In this document: piece by piece, positions 1-9,030 of the stretch | How positions within the stretch are numbered: the first letter of the stretch is position 1 | Layout: each line of letters opens with the position of its first letter | Notes under the pieces: generated by a model | What the model saw: the letters and a program-made list of their open reading frames with translations, nothing else | Told to the model about the DNA's origin: nothing | Databases searched by the model: none | Assembly: GCA_030998225.1 (NCBI GenBank) | Contig: JAPYXD010000275.1 | Coordinates: 1,612,001 to 1,676,000, forward strand | DNA: 64,000 bases | From: Diplolepis rosae | Lineage: Eukaryota > Arthropoda > Insecta > Hymenoptera > Diplolepididae | Reading direction: 5' to 3' | Translations under genes and position numbers: made by a program

Positions 1-770
1 GCACTTGTCGTGTGCGCCGCTGACGACGTCGGAATCCTAGAGCTGAGGATCAATGAAAGTCTGTGGCTAGCAAAGCGCTGGTTGGATAGCAGAGGCCTTA
101 AAATGGCCCCTGAAAAAACCGAGGCTTTGCTCGTCACGGACAGGAGATCCTTCTAAAACCCGAGGATCGTTCTCGAAGAGCATTAGGTTGAAAGAAAACA
201 AGCATTAAGTACCTGGGGGTGCAGCTGGATCGTAGGCAAAGCTTTAGTGAACACCTACAGATCGCAGCTGCCAAAGCCATCCAATGTGGAGCGAACTTGG
301 CCCGGCTTATGTCAAACATTGGTGGACCCAGGGAAGCGAAAAGAAGATTGGTGGCGAGCGTGGTCCATTCGAAGCTGCTTTATGCAGCTCTTGTCTGGGC
401 CAATGCCTTGCAAAACCATGCTATCCAGAAGAAGCTGGATAGTCTCGGCGCAGAGACTTGTCGCGCTGAGAATAGTTGAAGCATATAGAACTATCTCGAC
501 GAGCGCTGTGTTGGTCCTGGCGAGCGTCCCGCCAATAGATTTATTGGCAGAGGAAAGGAAAGAGACCTTTCAGCTTCGAAAGGAGCTTACCTGCGCAGAC
601 CTGCAGGAAATCGCTCGCGCAAAGGAAGTCATCTGCAAGGATGGAAGGCGCAGACTCGTCGAGAAGTGGTAGATGAGATGGCATGGTGAGCAGACAGGGA
701 GTTGGACCTACCGCCTGATCTCGGAGCTCGCCACCTGGCTGAATAGAAAGCACGGGGAAGTCGGCTTTTT
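1..770 (+). pseudogene. R1-clade non-LTR retrotransposon, 3' RT fragment
   Basis: This segment aligns base for base with 10887-11650 of the fuller R1-like element in this window, starting just after the RT catalytic box, so it is a second copy of the same family, cut by the window start. It encodes the region after the RT palm (the stretch with the GGPREAKRRLVASVV motif) but is broken by a stop near 155 and by frameshifts near 190-250 and 430-480. It stops matching at about 766-770, at the equivalent of the residues GQVGF in the other copy. Beyond that point the reading frame runs without a break into an unrelated Env-like sequence. Clearly dead; the identity of the family is secure from the second copy. 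Confidence 0.88.
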
Positions 771-2216
771 AACCAACAGCATATCAAACCAAACTAAAAT
801 AATCAAAACTCTATTAAGTTCAGCTTCATTCGGGGTGAATGTAATGATGGAACACAGTAAAGAAAATATAGCTAATTTTAATAGAATGAAAAATCAAATT
901 AATAATAACACCCAGAATCTGTTCATATCAAATCAAATCACGGCATGTACTATGATCTTGCAAGAATTAAGCGAAGATGTAACCCTTGTAATCGATGCTA
1001 TCAATGATGGAAAACATGGCATTATTCACCCGCAGTTATTAACACCACGAATATTCATAGATGAACTCAAAGAATTCGAAAATATCTTAAATGTAAAATA
1101 TCCTATCCCATTGAAGGATGTGAGCTACCAGCACATCATTGATATCAGCGAAGTTAGAATCGTTATATACGATGGTAAATTACTGTATTCCACCAAAATA
1201 CCTGTATTAGAAGATGACCAATTTTAAATTCAGCACCTAATACCCATTCCTCAAAAAAGGGGAATCAACTTCGTGGCACCAATTCCTCGCGACGAATATA
1301 TACTAATAAACGAGCAAAGAGCCGTCTATGTACCAACCGACAAAAATTTTTTGAACAATTGTTAGAACTACGATAAAATCAAAATTTGTCAACGTTTCCA
1401 ACCAACCTATCTCATTTCTGAAACACACACCTGTGAAAATCAAATAATCAGAGCGAGCTTCAAATCCTTAGATTATAAAATATGCCAAGTTTCTCCGTTC
1501 AGAATCGAATCACTGACTTATTTCACTTTAACAGGTAGTCAGGGCTATATCCTTATACCCGAAAACGAACTCTCGCTAAGCGTTAACTGTCCCAGTAATA
1601 GTGAAGAAGTTGTAATTCGTGAGGCAACCCTCATAAGATGAACCGAAGATTGTGTGCTAAACTCAGAGTCTAACATAATAAAGCTAAAGAAAACTTTAAA
1701 ATTTGCAAGACATACTAGCTATAAAAAAAATGTAACAATACCGGTATCTTCAGATGAGTATAATCTTTTGCAAGACCACCTGTTACCATTACAAAAACAA
1801 ATCAATGTCAAATCCTTAAGCGACTCAAGTAAAACATTAGATGAAATAGAAAATTCGCTTAGTAGAATTAAGGCCGATCGGCGTACTAGATCATGGACTG
1901 AAAAGGCGCACGATACGTTCACATATCTAAGTTACCTCGCAGTTATAGTAATTGTCTTTCTTATATTTTACAAATGTGGTATATTAGAATTAATAACCAA
2001 ATGTATGCCGAATGTTTGCCTGAAAATATGTTGTCCGACGAATAATGTAACTAATGATGTAATGCCGCAACACTTAGTCACGTATGTGTCCTCTGCACCT
2101 AACGCAGATACTAATATTTCATCCATAGAACCTTTAGTGGAAAATCGACTGGTTAAGCTAAGGCGAAAAAAATTAGGTTCTTCCAGGAGTAAGAACACTC
2201 TGGCGTCAGGAGTGTG
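771..2216 (+). pseudogene. env: Errantivirus-type Env (F-like) remnant
   Basis: Three consecutive stretches look like the C-terminal two thirds of an insect gypsy/errantivirus envelope protein (baculovirus F-like fold): a helical Asn/Gln-rich part (771-1227), a Cys-containing ectodomain part (about 1228-1640) and a tail part (1654-2214) with a strongly hydrophobic membrane segment near 1930-1975, followed by a Cys-rich juxtamembrane stretch and a basic tail. The reading frame is interrupted by stops near 1225, 1360 and 1640, and the N-terminus and fusion peptide region are absent. In known errantiviruses the env gene lies just 5' of the 3' LTR, which fits the LTR-like sequence that follows. 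Non-functional. Env assignment rests on layout and composition, not on a database match. Confidence 0.6.
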
Positions 2217-2473
2217 ATACTATAACACATTTCGTAAAAGGAATGTGTTCTTTCCAAATATAGACAAATCCAGAAATAGCTAGTTTCCCATAATCTAGGA
2301 AAGCGAGAGTCCCGTTATGCCTCTCCACGTACATTTTAGAAGGAACCGGGCCCATTGGACCCGCCCTGCTACCCTTAGGGTCAGTTGTGAACATATCTTT
2401 GCTACGGCTAGACCTATGTTGTAACTCTGTAACTTTTTATTAATAAAATAGTTTGTGTTGAACTTGTGACTAC
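2212..2473 (+). repeat. Candidate 3' LTR of the Env-bearing element
   Basis: Directly after the env stop, the sequence starts TGTGATAC, carries an AATAAA at about 2443 and reaches GACTACA, which would give TG...CA ends and a length of about 265 bases. No second LTR copy exists in the window, so this is inference from position and ends. The last bases merge with the inverted repeat of the next element. Confidence 0.35.
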
Positions 2474-3623
2474 ACGGAAAAAATAAGTACTGGGAAATTT
2501 ACTTGACAGTCCTCGACTTTTGGACAGGACAAATTTTTCCGAAGATCCTACATACTTGTCATTGAGAGGCTTAGAACTTCATCGATAAAAAAGAAAGAAT
2601 GTCTTAGATTAATTCAAGCACAGTCAATGAATGAAATTCTTTCAAACTTAATTGTATAGTTTTTGAAAAAATTATAGGAAGGCAAATAATACTTCTTCTA
2701 AGGAGTGCTTCATGTTTTAAAAGAGTTTGGATAGAATAATTAGATTAGGAAGAGATGAATACCTGCTATACAAATTAAAGAAAAATTCTTGGACTGCGCT
2801 TGAAAGTCTTGTGAAATTTTTGGCGGTACGATGCGCAGTTGTCAATGTCAGTTTTTTAGATACGCAGAATTTTTATTACGTTGTAAGTTGACATAAACTT
2901 CGGAAATTATGGAATTCTTATATTTGATATTTTAGAATTCAGTAATTAATTTATTAAAAGTCTCTTCATCTTAAAACTTTTGTTAGCCTTATATAAAATT
3001 GATGATGAAACAAGGCGCAGCAATTTCTTACACGGCCCTGCATTTCCAAAGGATAACATCTACCTAACATTTTCTTTGAAAAGTATCGCAAGTGCTTCGG
3101 TAGCTTTGCGGTTTAATTTATAAGGCCAGGCTGCGCCATATATGCAGTTTAGGTAAAAGTCAAGGTTAGAATCCTATCAGCGCAATACCAATCTCAACAG
3201 CGGCAATACAATTTATAATAAAAGTCAATAAAACAGTATATAAAAAAAAGACAGCTTGCGAAAATAATTTTTGTTTCTTATTGCCTTTGATAGTCCATAA
3301 AAATTTCATTGACTCGCTTTGAAGTTTTTATGCACGAGTGCTGTGCGAGTTCTATCTGCCTATATTCAAAATTTCATATTAAATCTTAGAAATATCCAAT
3401 CTTTGAACTTCATTTTCTCAAATGATTAATAGAAATTATACGTTTTGCGTACTCAGAATTTTCACGGCCTTTCTACAGAATACTTTTGAAAAGTTCTATA
3501 CTTTTTCCAGGATTATTGATCTATTTGTACAAGAACGGTACTTCTAGTTTTAAGTAACTTTTGAACGTATCTGAAAGTCGAGCAATGTGTCATGTAAATT
3601 TCCCAGTACTTATTTTTTCCGTG
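2472..3623. mobile_element. 1.15-kb element with 31-base terminal inverted repeats
   Basis: The left end (from ACACGGAAAAAATAAG) is a perfect 31-base inverted match to the right end (to TTATTTTTTCCGTGT), with weaker similarity continuing inward (the CTCGACTTT block is present on both sides). There is no coding capacity inside; the interior is AT-rich. The flanks are ...GACTA on the left and TTAG... on the right, so a TA or 3-base target duplication is possible but not decided. It sits at the end of the LTR-like sequence. A non-autonomous DNA transposon is the natural reading. Confidence 0.75.
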
Positions 3624-3734
3624 TTAGAACTTAATTGTGTAATAGTTCCCAAATCGCCACAATATAGAATCAATATTTTTGTTAAATACTTTTATTTAAA
3701 TAATTGTGTTATATTATATGAGTTGATCTAAAAT

Positions 3735-4068
3735 TATATCATATGAAGGATTGTAATCTTTTAAATCAGAAACAACATTTAGACTATTTTTCCTTCCTTT
3801 TTTATGAAAAACATTTCTGCAATAATTCTTTTAAAGTAGTTTGGTTCTTTATGTAAAATTTTTATATTATCCCAATCAAAATTTTTCTAATTTTTCTAAT
3901 GGGTCTTTCCCTAATTTTATATATTTATCAAGTTTTGATGTATTCCTAAAAAGTGTGGTTAAATTATAATCATTTAAAAGTCTTTTAATTTTATGCGACA
4001 AATTTCCAAAATAAGGAATAGAAACTACACGTTTGTAATCTATTTCTCTCTGTTTATTATTCGGATTG
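3735..4068 (-). pseudogene. Penelope-like element, C-terminal part lacking GIY-YIG core
   Basis: Read on the minus strand this continues the reverse transcriptase of the same element. It first encodes the linker typical after a PLE RT (motif SIPYFGNLSHKIKRLL, then FRNTSKLDKYIKLGKDPLEK). It then jumps, with a frame change at a repeated TTAGAAAAA tract near 3890, to the very end of the endonuclease domain (WDNIKILHKEPNYFKRIIAE). The catalytic core of the GIY-YIG nuclease that normally separates these blocks is missing. The short direct repeat at the junction suggests a microhomology deletion. Family: Penelope-like retroelements, whose GIY-YIG endonuclease nicks target DNA. Confidence 0.75.
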
Positions 4069-4070
4069 AA

Positions 4071-5075
4071 CTATAATGTTGTATTTTTATTCTTAATTTG
4101 AAAAATTCTAATATTTATATGCTTGTTAATCAAATTTATCGGATAATTATTGAGCACCAGTAAGTTCTTAATTATTTCCAAATTTTCTTCATGAAACTTT
4201 TCATGTGACAGTAATATTGCCGTATCAACTAAATTTTTTATGATCGCAATTTTTTGTTTAAAAGGATGATTTAAAAGAAAGTTTAAATATCTACCAGAAA
4301 AGGTGTTTTTTCTAAACCAATTTGTTACAAGAGTACCATCTTGATTTTTATTTATCAACAAATTTAAAAAAGGAAGTGTATTATCTATCTCTAGCTCAAA
4401 TGTAAATTTTAAACGTGAATGATAGGAATTAAAATTCCCTATAGTATCTTTAATCTTATTATTTGGAATAATTAAAAAAGTATCATCAACATATCTGTAA
4501 TATGAATGAATTTTAAAACTTAGTTTTTTTAAAACAACTTTTTCTAAATCCTGCAATACTAAATCTGCTAACATTTGTGAAATAGGCGACCCCATTGGAG
4601 TCCTAAAAATGTGATGATAATATTCATTGTCATATGAAAAAAAAGTATTTTTCATGAGAAATTCAATTCCTTTTTGGAACTCTTGCAATGGTAAATTTGT
4701 AGCTTTATTTATAAGATTCCATCTGTTTTCAATGCTGTTTTTTACCAGATCAATTGGCACATTTTTAAAAAGTGACGTTACATCTAATAAGATCATAATG
4801 TGATCAGAAGGAATTTTTATTTTTGATATGACTTCTTTGAAAATGAACGAATTCTTTCCTTGTGATTTTGGAGATGTTAAGGACTCCTTAAAAATGTTTG
4901 CAAAGGTCTTAGACATATTGTAAGTGGGAGGAAAATTCTCTTTGTGAATTTTAGGCAAACCATATATTCTTGGCAAATTAGTGTTATTTAAAGAAATATC
5001 TTTTATTGTTATATTTTTTCCTAAGAAATCCTTAACTCTCCAATTTTCTAAAAGTTTACAAGTATCTTTTTTCAA
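4071..5075 (-). CDS. Penelope-like reverse transcriptase (long open frame)
   Basis: A 334-residue open frame carries the PLE reverse transcriptase order: YGLPKIHK at residues 38-45, the first catalytic block LLDVTSLFKNVP (Asp98), the TPMGSPIS block at 159-166 and the catalytic YRYVDDTFLI block with YVDD at 195-198. The YGLPKIHK and TPMGSPIS blocks distinguish Penelope-like RTs from non-LTR and LTR RTs. All RT catalytic residues appear intact, but the flanking N-terminal part is frameshifted and the endonuclease core is deleted, so the element cannot be autonomous. The first Met here is probably internal to the original protein. Confidence 0.93.
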   Translation of the reverse strand: MKKDTCKLLENWRVKDFLGKNITIKDISLNNTNLPRIYGLPKIHKENFPPTYNMSKTFANIFKESLTSPKSQGKNSFIFKEVISKIKIPSDHIMILLDVTSLFKNVPIDLVKNSIENRWNLINKATNLPLQEFQKGIEFLMKNTFFSYDNEYYHHIFRTPMGSPISQMLADLVLQDLEKVVLKKLSFKIHSYYRYVDDTFLIIPNNKIKDTIGNFNSYHSRLKFTFELEIDNTLPFLNLLINKNQDGTLVTNWFRKNTFSGRYLNFLLNHPFKQKIAIIKNLVDTAILLSHEKFHEENLEIIKNLLVLNNYPINLINKHINIRIFQIKNKNTTL

Positions 5076-5585
5076 CAGTTTGAGAGGATTATAATTTATT
5101 CTTTTGTAAGTAGAATTATCATTAACAAGTTGTAAGATTCTTTTATTATAGTCTGAACGTTTAAGATCACTGTAACATTTCCTTTATCAGCATGTGTAAT
5201 AAAAATATCACTGTTATTTTGTAAAAATAATTTTGTTTCTTTCAAACTTTGTGCAATGATTTTATTTATTGCACAAATATTTTGAGATTTTTTAAAAAAA
5301 TTGGAAGAAGTGTTTAAAAGTTTATGTCTAAGTTCTTCTCTGTCTTTCTCTTTTTAAATTTTTATCATATTTGATTCTATATCCTTAACAATTTCAAAAA
5401 CCATATCCTTTTTTTTAGTTAAATACGAAGAACTAAAATCTTTTCCTAATCTTAAAACACCATTCACATTTTCGGGAATTTGAACATCAGAACAATTAGC
5501 TATCCACGGATCTTTGTATTCCTTGTTTTTGGATGATTCATTATTGGAATTTCCTTTTTGTTTATTTAATTGTACATTATACTGT
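5076..5585 (-). pseudogene. Penelope-like element, N-terminal part
   Basis: Upstream (higher coordinates) of the RT frame on the minus strand, conceptual translation gives the typical PLE N-terminal region in two or three frames: a segment with SSNFFKKSQNICAINKIIAQS and the block HADKGNVTVIL, equivalent to the KADKGNxTVIL signature before PLE RTs. Stops near 5340-5360 and a frameshift near 5090-5180 break it. The element probably begins near 5585, where TTGGCAACAT (5591) and ATGTTGCCAA (5650) form a small inverted pair. Confidence 0.75.
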
Positions 5586-5847
5586 ATTTGTTGGCAACAT
5601 TTTAAACTTGACTAAAGTCATCTAGTGGAAAAAAGCCAAATGACTATGTTGCCAACCCAATATTTCCATAGCCACATCGCTGAATCTCAGAAAATTATTG
5701 TTCGAATGCTTCAAAATTTTTATAGTATACTTAGTGTACTCTAGCGATCGTAGAAATTCTAATCACGTAGAGAAATCATACGAATATTCAATAATAATCG
5801 ATTGTTTATGAAAGCCTAATGACGACCATGTATTGATACTTTCAACG
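5586..5847. other. Spacer between Penelope element and tandem monomers
   Basis: AT-rich, no open frame of note. Contains the TTGGCAACAT / ATGTTGCCAA inverted pair at 5591-5600 and 5651-5660. Confidence 0.5.
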
Positions 5848-6865
5848 AGCAAAAGATCAAGTCTCGAACAGAAATTTGGACTTGGTACAGGTCCATATAT
5901 GCTATGGATCTGCTATGGATAGTTCTAGACAATCTCTAGAAGGATAGGATACACCTGTTCCAGTTTCACCACTTTGGGCTGCCATAAGACTTCTCTGGTT
6001 GGCCCGATGGCTTTGAAAAGGTACTCACGTCAAAGGTGTAAGTCTCTGAAAGCCATGGAGACTTGTTAGAGGTCGATATTTTCTATAGACCAACTATAAA
6101 TAGCTCAGGACTGTTACTAGAGGGATAGAACGCACCTGTCCCAGTTTTTCCACTTTAGGCTGCCATAAAACATGTTTGGTTGGCTCGATAAAATTGACGG
6201 GGTACTAACGTCAAAGATATGTCTCCAGAAGCAACTAAAACTTGGCAGAGGTCAATATCCGGTATACATACCTCTGGACAGTCGCTAGAGAGATAGAATG
6301 CACCTGTCCCAGTTTCAAGACTAAGGGCTGCCATAAGACTTTTCTGGTTTTCTTGACGTACTCAGGGGTGTTTTTGCGTTAAAGATCAAGTCTAGAAAAG
6401 AAATTATAACTTGGTACAGGTCCATATATGCTGTGTATCTGCTATGGATAGTTCCAGACTGTCTCTAGAAGGATAGGATACACCTGTCCCAGTTTCACCA
6501 CTTTGGGCTGCCATAAGACTTCTCTGGTAGCCCCATGGCTTTGAAAAGGTACTCACGTCAAAGTTGTAAGTCTCTTAAAGCGACGGAGAATTGTTAGAGG
6601 TCGATGTTTTCTATAGACCAACTATAAATAGCTCAGGACTGTTACTACAGGGATAGAACGGACCTGTCCCAGTTTTTCCACTTTGGGCTGCCATAAGACA
6701 TGTTTGGTTGGCTCGATAAGTTTGACGGGGTACTAACGTCAAAGATATGTCTCCAGAGGCGACTAAAACTTGGCAGAGGTCGATATCCGGTATCCATACC
6801 TCTGGACAGTCGCTAGAGAGATAGAATGCACCTGTCCCAGTTTCAAGACTAAGGGCTGCCACAAG
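5848..6865 (+). repeat. Three-monomer higher-order tandem repeat (about 176 bp x 3, two rounds)
   Basis: Monomers of about 176 bases share a core (CACCTGTCCCAGTTT...GGGCTGCCATAAGAC). Three diverged types follow each other (marked by GGTCCATATATGC, GACCAACTATAAATAGC and TATCCGGTATNCATACC), and the triplet is repeated once: equivalent points lie at 5881/6410, 6073/6601 and 6251/6779, a period of 528-529. The second triplet ends where the GC-richer 5' leader of the R1-like element begins (about 6865). Each B-type monomer contains a TATAAATA at its CAACTATAAATAGC block. Tandem monomers just upstream of a non-LTR element resemble the promoter monomers of some L1 lineages. Confidence 0.88.
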
Positions 6866-7705
6866 ACAAAGGAGTCTTGCAGACAGGCTTTTCTTAGCGG
6901 TGGGCCTGTCGGGCACACGCGTTTGAATGGTCTCTCCTCAACTTTCAAGCGCGTGAGGACGGGGTGTGGAGCAAAAAGCATCAGGGGACCTTGAACAGGT
7001 TCCTTGATGCCGCATGAGTGGTAGCACTGTGAATGCGGGGGGCCCCTTAATCCGGGTATCAACCCAAATGCGCATACGGCAGTGACGCTGAACTTCCCCC
7101 GTGCTCTTCTCGTAGTCACATCACAACCACATGCACTGCTGAGTGAATGGGCTGCGGTCGGCACCTGGTAGCTATTCCCGATAGACTAGCCAAGGGAGGA
7201 ATAGTATCCTCCCGACCAGGGTAAGACGCGATGTCAGTACCTTACATCTGTGGAAGTAATATGGGTAATTGTAAGTCCCCCCGGTGTTCGGCCGCGAAGG
7301 GCAAAGATCCCGTGAAACTCTATGTTAAACTGGGAAAACCGCTCACGTTTCTACTGTTTGGAGCCAATTTCGGGGTTGAAATTATGGACGCCCGGGCGCA
7401 GGAATGAAGGATTACCTGGCCAGTATTTCCTTATATCCGACGCTGCGTAGGATAAATCGCACACCGTCTAGCCTGAAGTCCGGGTCAGGTGTCGGGGCGG
7501 ACCCAGCACCGCTCGGTCGATAGGGGTGACGTTAAACCTTTAACATCATTATGGCGCGGGCCTATCTCGTAACCTTCTCACTAGCTTCATTTAATGTGTG
7601 GATAGGATCGACCATACGATAAGCCGCTTCTCGGTTTCGGCGCACATAACTAGGGATCTATACAGGCGGGGATAGTAGCCGTCTTAAGGCACGAAGTTTA
7701 TAAAT
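6866..7705 (+). other. 5' untranslated leader of the R1-like element
   Basis: GC-richer than the surroundings, continuous in composition with the coding part downstream, and without a long plus-strand frame. It joins the tandem monomers at 6865 to the ORF1 start at 7706. Small open frames on the minus strand here have no recognisable content. Confidence 0.55.
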
Positions 7706-9030
7706 ATGAATTCTAACGGAAATAAAGGAGGTGAAGAGGTGAAGGCACCAGATACGCCCTCGCACACTTCTCCAGGGGCTGAGGGATGGAAAGACGTCCT
7801 TCAGCTCCTGAAGGAGCAAATAATGAAAATGTAGAAGTTGGCCAGGGCTCTCAGCGTTATCCAGCAGGGTATGCTGAGAAACAACACTGGCCATGTTAAG
7901 GACAGCGTCAGTAAGGCTACGGAGGTGTTGAGCGGAATGCTCAACACCCACATGTGCTTACTAGAGAGCAGGGTGGAAATCCAGAAACAATGGAATCCCA
8001 CCCCGCCGCCAAAAAGATGGGTATCTTCCGGAGACTACGCTCTGCGTTTCTGGGAGATACCCCAAAAAAGCTGACAAAGGGGAAGAAGAGGGTTGCTCCT
8101 TCTCCCCCCGAAGATCAGCTTCCCAAGAAAGGGAAGGGCGGGATATCGCCAACTTACGCTGCGGCCACCAGAGGCCAAACCCCAAAAAAGGATGGGGAAT
8201 GGCAGCTGGCGGAAAAGAAAGAAAAGAAAAAAGAGAAGAAAAAGAAAGAGGTTCCTGTGCCATCTGCGCAGGAACCTAAAACAAAGGGGAGGTTGCCGAG
8301 GCGCTCTCCGGCCGCATGTTCGGGCTACGCTATCAGGGTGTCGGCGAAGGATGGAGAGTCCTACGCCGATATCCTGAAGGCTATGAAGGCAAAGGTAAAC
8401 CCCTAAAATGTAGGGGCGGAGGTCCTCCCCATTCGGTGAACCAGGAGGGAGGAGATCCTCCTGGTCCTCAGAAAGGGGGATGACGTTTCTACCTTCGAAA
8501 AGGCGCTTGACCAGGCGGTCGGGGGAGAGAAGGCCAAAGTTAAATCTTTGGAAATGAAGAGGTCCCTTGAAGTTAGAGACCTCGACGAGACAGTCACAAG
8601 AGAAGAGGTTGTTGCCGCGCTGTGCATAGAGCTAGGCAAACCAGACCTTGGGGACCAGTGCAGGCTGTACAAACGCTTCGGCAGTGTGCAGACTGCGGTG
8701 GTCCGTTTAACCGAGGCGGACGCCTGGAGCTTGCTCGGGCTCGGTAGGCTAACAGTAGGGTGGGTGAACTGCCGCATCCGAGAGCATGTCGAAGTTGCCT
8801 GGTGCTTCAGGTGCCAGTAATATGGCCATGTGTCGCGTGGCTGCACGCTTCCAGGCAGGAAGGATGCCTGCTGAAGGTGTGGGGGCGCGTCACACGTGGC
8901 CAGGGAGTGCAAGGCTCCCCCTTGGTGCCTGACTTGTTCTGATAGGGGCGAAAAAGATGTCGCGTATGCTTCGGGGAGCGGTTATTGTCCAATATTCAGG
9001 GCGGAGCTCCGAAGGTTGAGAGGTGGAAAG
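7706..9030 (+). pseudogene. R1-clade retrotransposon ORF1 (gag-like, zinc knuckles)
   Basis: ORF1 starts at the ATG at 7706 after the leader. It encodes an N-terminal helical part, a Lys/Glu-rich basic linker (about 8200-8260), the block SGYAIRVSAKDGESYADILK typical of R1-clade ORF1, then a domain with the RSLEVRDLDETVTREEV motif, and finally CCHC knuckles (CFRC...YGHVSRGC near 8805-8850, then a second CX2C-type knuckle with HVARECKAP near 8875-8915). In known elements this protein binds the RNA template. It is broken by a stop at 7832-7834, a frameshift near 7990, a stop at 8404-8406 with loss of frame to 8548, a stop at 8818-8820 inside the first knuckle and another near 8875. The end overlaps ORF2. 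Confidence 0.85.

Noticed and set aside
6611..7164. Minus-strand open frames over the tandem monomers and leader
   Set aside because: They follow the repeat period and GC composition and contain no recognisable domain; shadows of the R1-like element.
8403..8912. 169-residue minus-strand frame
   Set aside because: Antisense to the ORF1 zinc-knuckle region; no independent support.
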